DNA from: CAJQQK01 sp051010015
Lineage (GTDB): Bacteria > Pseudomonadota > Alphaproteobacteria > Rhizobiales > Hyphomicrobiaceae
Assembly: GCA_051010015.1 (NCBI GenBank)
Contig: JBPCVZ010000502.1
Coordinates: forward strand, 1-25,131
DNA length: 25,131 nucleotides
Direction: 5' to 3'
This document shows positions 21,731 through 25,131 of this stretch, one piece after another; the stretch's first letter is position 1, and each line of letters opens with the position of its first letter. Both the position numbers and the translations under genes were made by a program. The notes beneath the pieces are model-generated. The model saw nothing but the letters and a program-made list of their open reading frames with translations, had not been told where the DNA came from and ran no database searches.

Positions 21731-22831
21731 CTACGAGAGCTTGCGGCCTTCGGCGGCCAGTTTGCGCTGCAGGACCTGGCGGACACGCACGCCGGCACCG
21801 TCTGCGGCCAGCGTCACCTCGGGGTAGTCCAAGCGCCGCGCGTCGGCGCCGATCATCGTCTGCATGCGCTCCAGTAACCCTTTGTCTTCATCGAAGGCGG
21901 CGATCACGCTTGCTTTGGTTTTCTCGCAAATGTCGGCCGGGACATCGGCAATGTCGAAGGCCGCTCCCCAGTAGTAGTGGGTCGTGCCGCGTTGTGCTGG
22001 CGTCACGATATGGCAGCCACGCATCAGGAAGTCGGAGCGCGCGCCTGCGGTGGGCTCGGGGTCGTGGACGTTCCAATCGGAAAACGACACCGCCAGCGAT
22101 TCCATGCGCCCTTCCTGGACCCGCTTTATGGGCTTGGTCTCGCTCAATCCCATGGCATGGCAGAACAACGGCGAGAGCGGCGCGAGGTCGAACTCCTGGC
22201 GATAGATCACCACATCCCCCTCCATCGCGACGTCGGGCACGCTGTTCCAGTCATCTTGTTTGAACGTGTTGGTATGCAGGTGCGCGATGTGGGTCAGATC
22301 GAGGACATTTTCGCGGATCAGAACCCAGTTGGTTGCGACCTCGTAGTATCCCGTGACGACGGACCAGTCGGGGTTCGTTGTGTAGGACATGTCGACCGGT
22401 GGCGGACTGTTCTCGATTTCCTCTTTGTCGCCCATCCAGATCCAGATGAAAGCACCGGACTCGACCAGCGGGTAGCTCTGCACGCGTGCCGTGCTCGGAA
22501 TGGTGCCCTGGGTCGGCACGTGCGTGCACGCGCCATCCTTGCCGAACGCCATGCCATGGTAGGGGCACACGATCTGATCATCGACGACGCGGCCATCGGA
22601 GAGCGGTGCCCAGCGGTGCGGACAGCGGTCGTCGAGCGCGACCGGTGTGCCGTCCTGCAAGCGAAAGAGGACGATCGGCAACTCGAGTAGCCACTTCGCC
22701 AGCGGCTTGTCGGTCACTTCATCGGCCATCGCGGCGACCCACCACATGTTGCGTGGATAGTTGTCCTCGAGCATGCCGTTCGCGATGCGTTGGCCGTTGC
22801 GGGCGGGAAATGTGGCGTGTTCGTTCATCAT
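21731..22831 (-). CDS. Rieske non-heme iron oxygenase, vanillate-demethylase-type
   Basis: 366 residues from the ATG at 22831; another ATG follows directly, and an AGGAGA ribosome site ends at 22835. The Rieske [2Fe-2S] ligands are Cys70 and His72 (DRCPHRWAPLS) and Cys89 and His92 (IVCPYHGMAFG). The mononuclear iron site is in ENVLDLTHIAHLHTNTF: bridging Asp178, ligands His181 and His186. The length and the C-terminal layout resemble VanA-like O-demethylases and related oxygenases of aromatic ethers or amines. The substrate cannot be named. It is first in a two-gene operon with the reductase and divergent from a LysR gene that probably controls it. Confidence 0.93.
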   Translation of the reverse strand: MMNEHATFPARNGQRIANGMLEDNYPRNMWWVAAMADEVTDKPLAKWLLELPIVLFRLQDGTPVALDDRCPHRWAPLSDGRVVDDQIVCPYHGMAFGKDGACTHVPTQGTIPSTARVQSYPLVESGAFIWIWMGDKEEIENSPPPVDMSYTTNPDWSVVTGYYEVATNWVLIRENVLDLTHIAHLHTNTFKQDDWNSVPDVAMEGDVVIYRQEFDLAPLSPLFCHAMGLSETKPIKRVQEGRMESLAVSFSDWNVHDPEPTAGARSDFLMRGCHIVTPAQRGTTHYYWGAAFDIADVPADICEKTKASVIAAFDEDKGLLERMQTMIGADARRLDYPEVTLAADGAGVRVRQVLQRKLAAEGRKLS

Positions 22832-22907
22832 CAATCTCCTTGCGCGGATTGCCGACGGATGCCGGGGCGAATGGGGGCTTGCGTCGAAAGGACTATCCGG
22901 GATGCCG

Positions 22908-22928
22908 TATCAATTTGTAAAATTGATA
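22908..22928. promoter_or_regulatory. Perfect palindrome between Rieske and LysR genes, candidate operator
   Basis: TATCAATTT (22908-22916) and AAATTGATA (22920-22928) are exact inverted copies with a GTA centre. A further ATCAA half-site lies at 22945-22949, facing the TTGAT at 22923-22927. The group sits in the 135-base divergent region and is far more AT-rich than its surroundings. LysR regulators bind such dyads with an adjacent activation half-site. It is 38 bases before the LysR start and 77 before the Rieske start. Confidence 0.6.
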
Positions 22929-22966
22929 GTATGGGTATTTAATCATCAAAAATATGGATGTACGGG

Positions 22967-23899
22967 ATGCGCCTCAAGGGATTCGACCTCAATCAGCTGA
23001 TTTGCTTGCAGGCGCTGTTGTCGGAGCGCAGCGTGACGCGTGCCGCCGACCATGTCCATCTCAGCCAGTCGGCCGTCAGCACCATCCTTGGCCAGTTGCG
23101 CAGCCACTTCAAAGACGAACTCCTCGTGCGCTCCGGCCGCAGCCTGGTCTTGACGCCGTTTGCCAAGACGCTGATCGCACCGTTGAACGAAGTCATGGCA
23201 AAGACCCAGTCGTTCACGGCGCTGATGCCCGATCTCGACGTCACCCAGTTCGAGCGGGAATTGAAGATCGTTGCCTCGGACTACGCCATGACGACATTCC
23301 TGGCCGGCGCCATTCGCCTGGCACGCGAGCAAATCCCGGGGCTGAGGTTCGACATTCTGCCCTTGTCGACCGCGTCATCTCAATTGCTGAACAGCGGCGA
23401 GGCGGATCTGCTGTTCGCCGGTGAGCCGTTCAACATCGGCGTCGCACCGAACGAAACGCTGTTCGAAGACCGCTTCGTGTGCGTGCTGTGCAAGGACAGC
23501 AATCCCCGGGTCACGCAGCTGTCGATCGAGGACTACATGGCCCGCGAGCATGTCGTGGTGCGCTACTTCGAACACCAGATGGTCTTCGAGGACGAAGAGG
23601 CCTTGCGCCGAGCCGGCGTCAACCGCCAGCGCCAGGTTTCGGTCTGGTCGTTCTCACTGGTTCCGCATCTGATCTGCGGCACACCGATGATCGCGACGGT
23701 CGCCTCGCTGATTGCCGACGGCATGCGCACGCGATGGCCAATCAAGGTTCTGCCGTTTCCGTTCCCGCACCAAACGGTCGGCCTCTATGCCTACTGGCAC
23801 CCCAGTCGCGACAACGATGCCGCCTTGGACGCCTTCATGACAATCGTCCGCAATGTCCTGGCCAAGCCCAAGGCGAAGGTGAAAACACTTGCGCGATAG
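22967..23899 (+). CDS. LysR-type transcriptional regulator, NodD/NahR-like
   Basis: 310 residues from the ATG at 22967, giving the typical start MRLKGFDLNQL; an ATG three codons earlier is possible. The helix-turn-helix is in RSVTRAADHVHLSQSAVSTILGQLR, followed by LLVRSGRSLVLTPFAKTL. The effector domain spans about residues 90-300. NodD/NahR-group regulators respond to aromatic compounds, fitting the divergent Rieske oxygenase and reductase. It converges with the methyltransferase gene across a 54-base gap with no clear terminator. Confidence 0.92.
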   Translation: MRLKGFDLNQLICLQALLSERSVTRAADHVHLSQSAVSTILGQLRSHFKDELLVRSGRSLVLTPFAKTLIAPLNEVMAKTQSFTALMPDLDVTQFERELKIVASDYAMTTFLAGAIRLAREQIPGLRFDILPLSTASSQLLNSGEADLLFAGEPFNIGVAPNETLFEDRFVCVLCKDSNPRVTQLSIEDYMAREHVVVRYFEHQMVFEDEEALRRAGVNRQRQVSVWSFSLVPHLICGTPMIATVASLIADGMRTRWPIKVLPFPFPHQTVGLYAYWHPSRDNDAALDAFMTIVRNVLAKPKAKVKTLAR

Positions 23900-23953
23900 C
23901 GCTCCACGGACTGAACCAGATCGGCGGCGGTATACACGACATCCAGACCAGTC

Positions 23954-24718
23954 CTATGCTCTGGTGGCCACGATCAGGACCCATTCCTCGAACAGCCACT
24001 CTTCATTGATGCCGGCCAGGTTCATGGCCTGGCGGTGGTGTTCGAACAGTTCGCGGGTTTCGTCTCCCGCGATTCCCTGCTGCTCGGTGACAATTTCAAG
24101 ACCCGTTCGCGTGATGGCATCGCGGACATGCTTGTACGTCGTCCGGTTCAGTTCATGGAAGCGCTGCATCGACCAGTCATCGACGTTGCGGGCCTGGATC
24201 ATCTCCTCGAAGTCATGGCGCAGGTGGGGCCAGGGCTCCGTCTCCGGATCAAAATAGCTGAACAGGTGATGACCTTGCCGGCTGTAGTAGAACGGGCTCG
24301 TATCGAGGAGCAGAACGCCACCCGGCGCAACATAGCCGGCTGCCTCGGTGATAAACGCCGCCGGTTCGGGCACGTGCTCAATGCTATCGAGCATCATGAC
24401 GCAATCGAAGGCCTGCGCGGCAAACTTGGTCTCGAACAGATCGGCCTCGACCAGGACGGCGTGGCCGGCCTCTACGTCATAGCGACGGCAGATCGTGTCG
24501 AAGTACCCGGCGTCCCACCACACGAACTCGCCGAAATCCCGATCGATGCCAACGGCGCTCTGGAAGCCATGTTGGAGTGCTGCCACCAGGCCGTTGCCGA
24601 TCCCGCAGCCGATATCGAGGAAGCGGCCACGCTTGATCTCTTCGGGCAGGGCCCCGTCGAGTTTTTCCCATGCGTGCAAGCGGCGGTCTTCGAACTGCTC
24701 GTAAACGGAGGCGTCCAT
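23954..24718 (-). CDS. Class I SAM-dependent methyltransferase
   Basis: 254 residues from the ATG at 24718. The frame is open 16 codons further to a TTG, but that part includes AT-rich promoter-like sequence. Motif I is FLDIGCGIGNG (33-43), the acidic end of strand 2 is GIDRDFGEFVWW, and motif IV is CVMMLDSIEHVPEP, as in Methyltransf_11/23-type enzymes. A conserved-looking C-terminal part contains HHLFSYFDPETEPWPHLRHDF. The acceptor is unknown; enzymes of this shape act on quinones, sugars, lipids or small metabolites. The neighbouring PHB depolymerase on the same strand gives no clear link. Confidence 0.85.
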   Translation of the reverse strand: MDASVYEQFEDRRLHAWEKLDGALPEEIKRGRFLDIGCGIGNGLVAALQHGFQSAVGIDRDFGEFVWWDAGYFDTICRRYDVEAGHAVLVEADLFETKFAAQAFDCVMMLDSIEHVPEPAAFITEAAGYVAPGGVLLLDTSPFYYSRQGHHLFSYFDPETEPWPHLRHDFEEMIQARNVDDWSMQRFHELNRTTYKHVRDAITRTGLEIVTEQQGIAGDETRELFEHHRQAMNLAGINEEWLFEEWVLIVATRA

Positions 24719-24768
24719 GTTTGACAATCCAACCTGATGGTCTCGAGAGGTTGAGTTTATTGTCAAGC

Positions 24769-24774
24769 ATTATA
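24769..24774 (-). promoter_or_regulatory. Possible -10 element for the methyltransferase gene
   Basis: A consensus TATAAT reads on the - strand in a strongly AT-rich stretch, about 50 bases before the chosen start codon at 24718. No good -35 hexamer lies at the right distance, so this is tentative. It supports the internal ATG start over the upstream TTG. Confidence 0.3.
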
Positions 24775-24898
24775 AATTTAAAATCAACAACTTACGCTGT
24801 TTTGGGAAAGCTTTACAATAAGCTCTGCGCGCGGTTCGGTGCTAGCCTGGTCCCTTTGGCCCTTACCCCCTCGGCACCCGCGCAAAGCCCGCACCCTT

Positions 24899-25131
24899 TC
24901 AGGCCGCCTCGACCTCGACGGGGCGCTTGCGACGGCCTTCGGCGGCGCGCATCTGCTCGGCAATGCGCGGCTGAATCTCTTCGCGCCAGCGCCGCCCGTT
25001 GAAGACGCCGTAGTGGCCGACGCCGGGCTGCACATAGTGGTACTGGTTCGGGGCGTTGGTGCACAGGGCATGCGCCGCCTCGGTCTGGCCGATGCCGCAG
25101 ATATCGTAGTGCTCGCCGTCGATGGTGAGGA
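24899..25131 (-). CDS. phaZ: Intracellular-type PHB/PHA depolymerase, C-terminal end (cut by window end)
   Basis: The - strand frame entering from the window edge gives 77 residues and a TGA at 24899-24901. It reads LTIDGEHYDICGIGQTEAAH, then CTNAPNQYHYVQPGVGHYG, then VFNGRRWREEIQPRIAEQM and a basic end. This is the C-terminal signature of the polyhydroxyalkanoate depolymerase family related to the intracellular PhaZ enzymes: the catalytic-triad His is in GVGHYGVFNG. These enzymes mobilise stored poly(3-hydroxybutyrate). The start lies outside the window. The symbol is by family only. It is followed by 180 bases of intergenic DNA before the methyltransferase start. Confidence 0.9.
   Translation of the reverse strand, partial: LTIDGEHYDICGIGQTEAAHALCTNAPNQYHYVQPGVGHYGVFNGRRWREEIQPRIAEQMRAAEGRRKRPVEVEAA

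Overview
The window reads as a chromosomal segment of a high-GC alphaproteobacterium. The evidence is strongly GC-biased third codon positions, a complete urea ABC transporter fused to a urease operon in the order urtABCDE-ureDABCEFG, LysR-type regulators next to small catabolic operons, and an intracellular-type poly(3-hydroxybutyrate) depolymerase at the right edge. I cannot fix the order or genus from sequence alone. No tRNA, rRNA, CRISPR array, insertion sequence or phage gene was seen.

Layout. (1) 1-3935, + strand: a catabolic cluster of the tail of an amidohydrolase-2 (COG3618-like) lactonase, a metallo-beta-lactamase-fold lactonase, an unusual fusion of an SMP-30/gluconolactonase propeller to an isochorismatase-fold domain, and a TPR protein coupled to it by a GTGA overlap. 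Three lactone- or ester-cleaving folds in a row suggest stepwise opening of one unidentified compound. (2) 4036-6490: a small stress-type island with a decayed dodecin, a tandem ACT-domain protein, an 81-residue orphan, an intact dodecin of another subtype, and a cytidylate-kinase-like protein fused to a BON domain. (3) 6521-8746: an MsrQ-like heme membrane protein and a secreted SnoaL-like protein on the - strand, divergent from a LysR regulator. (4) 8747-20380: a roughly 490-base leader with repeats and hairpins, then one continuous + strand urea operon. UrtABCDE imports urea, UreABC hydrolyses it to ammonia and carbamate/CO2, and UreDEFG load nickel. Most joints overlap or are tight. Two small unrecognised genes sit inside it: an 86-residue protein with a GET/SET repeat between urtD and urtE, and a 64-residue His-rich membrane protein between ureA and ureB that is coupled to ureB. 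(5) 20444-23899: a Rieske oxygenase and a putidaredoxin-reductase-like flavoprotein on the - strand, divergent from a LysR regulator, with a perfect palindrome between them. (6) 23954-25131, - strand: a SAM methyltransferase and the C-terminal end of the PHB depolymerase.

The least expected observations are the dodecin fossil hidden between the TPR and ACT genes, the Cys-to-Ser change at the nucleophile position of the isochorismatase-like domain, the two small proteins in the urea operon, and the mutually exclusive pairings possible in the urtA leader. All functional statements rest on motifs and family knowledge read by eye; no search was run.
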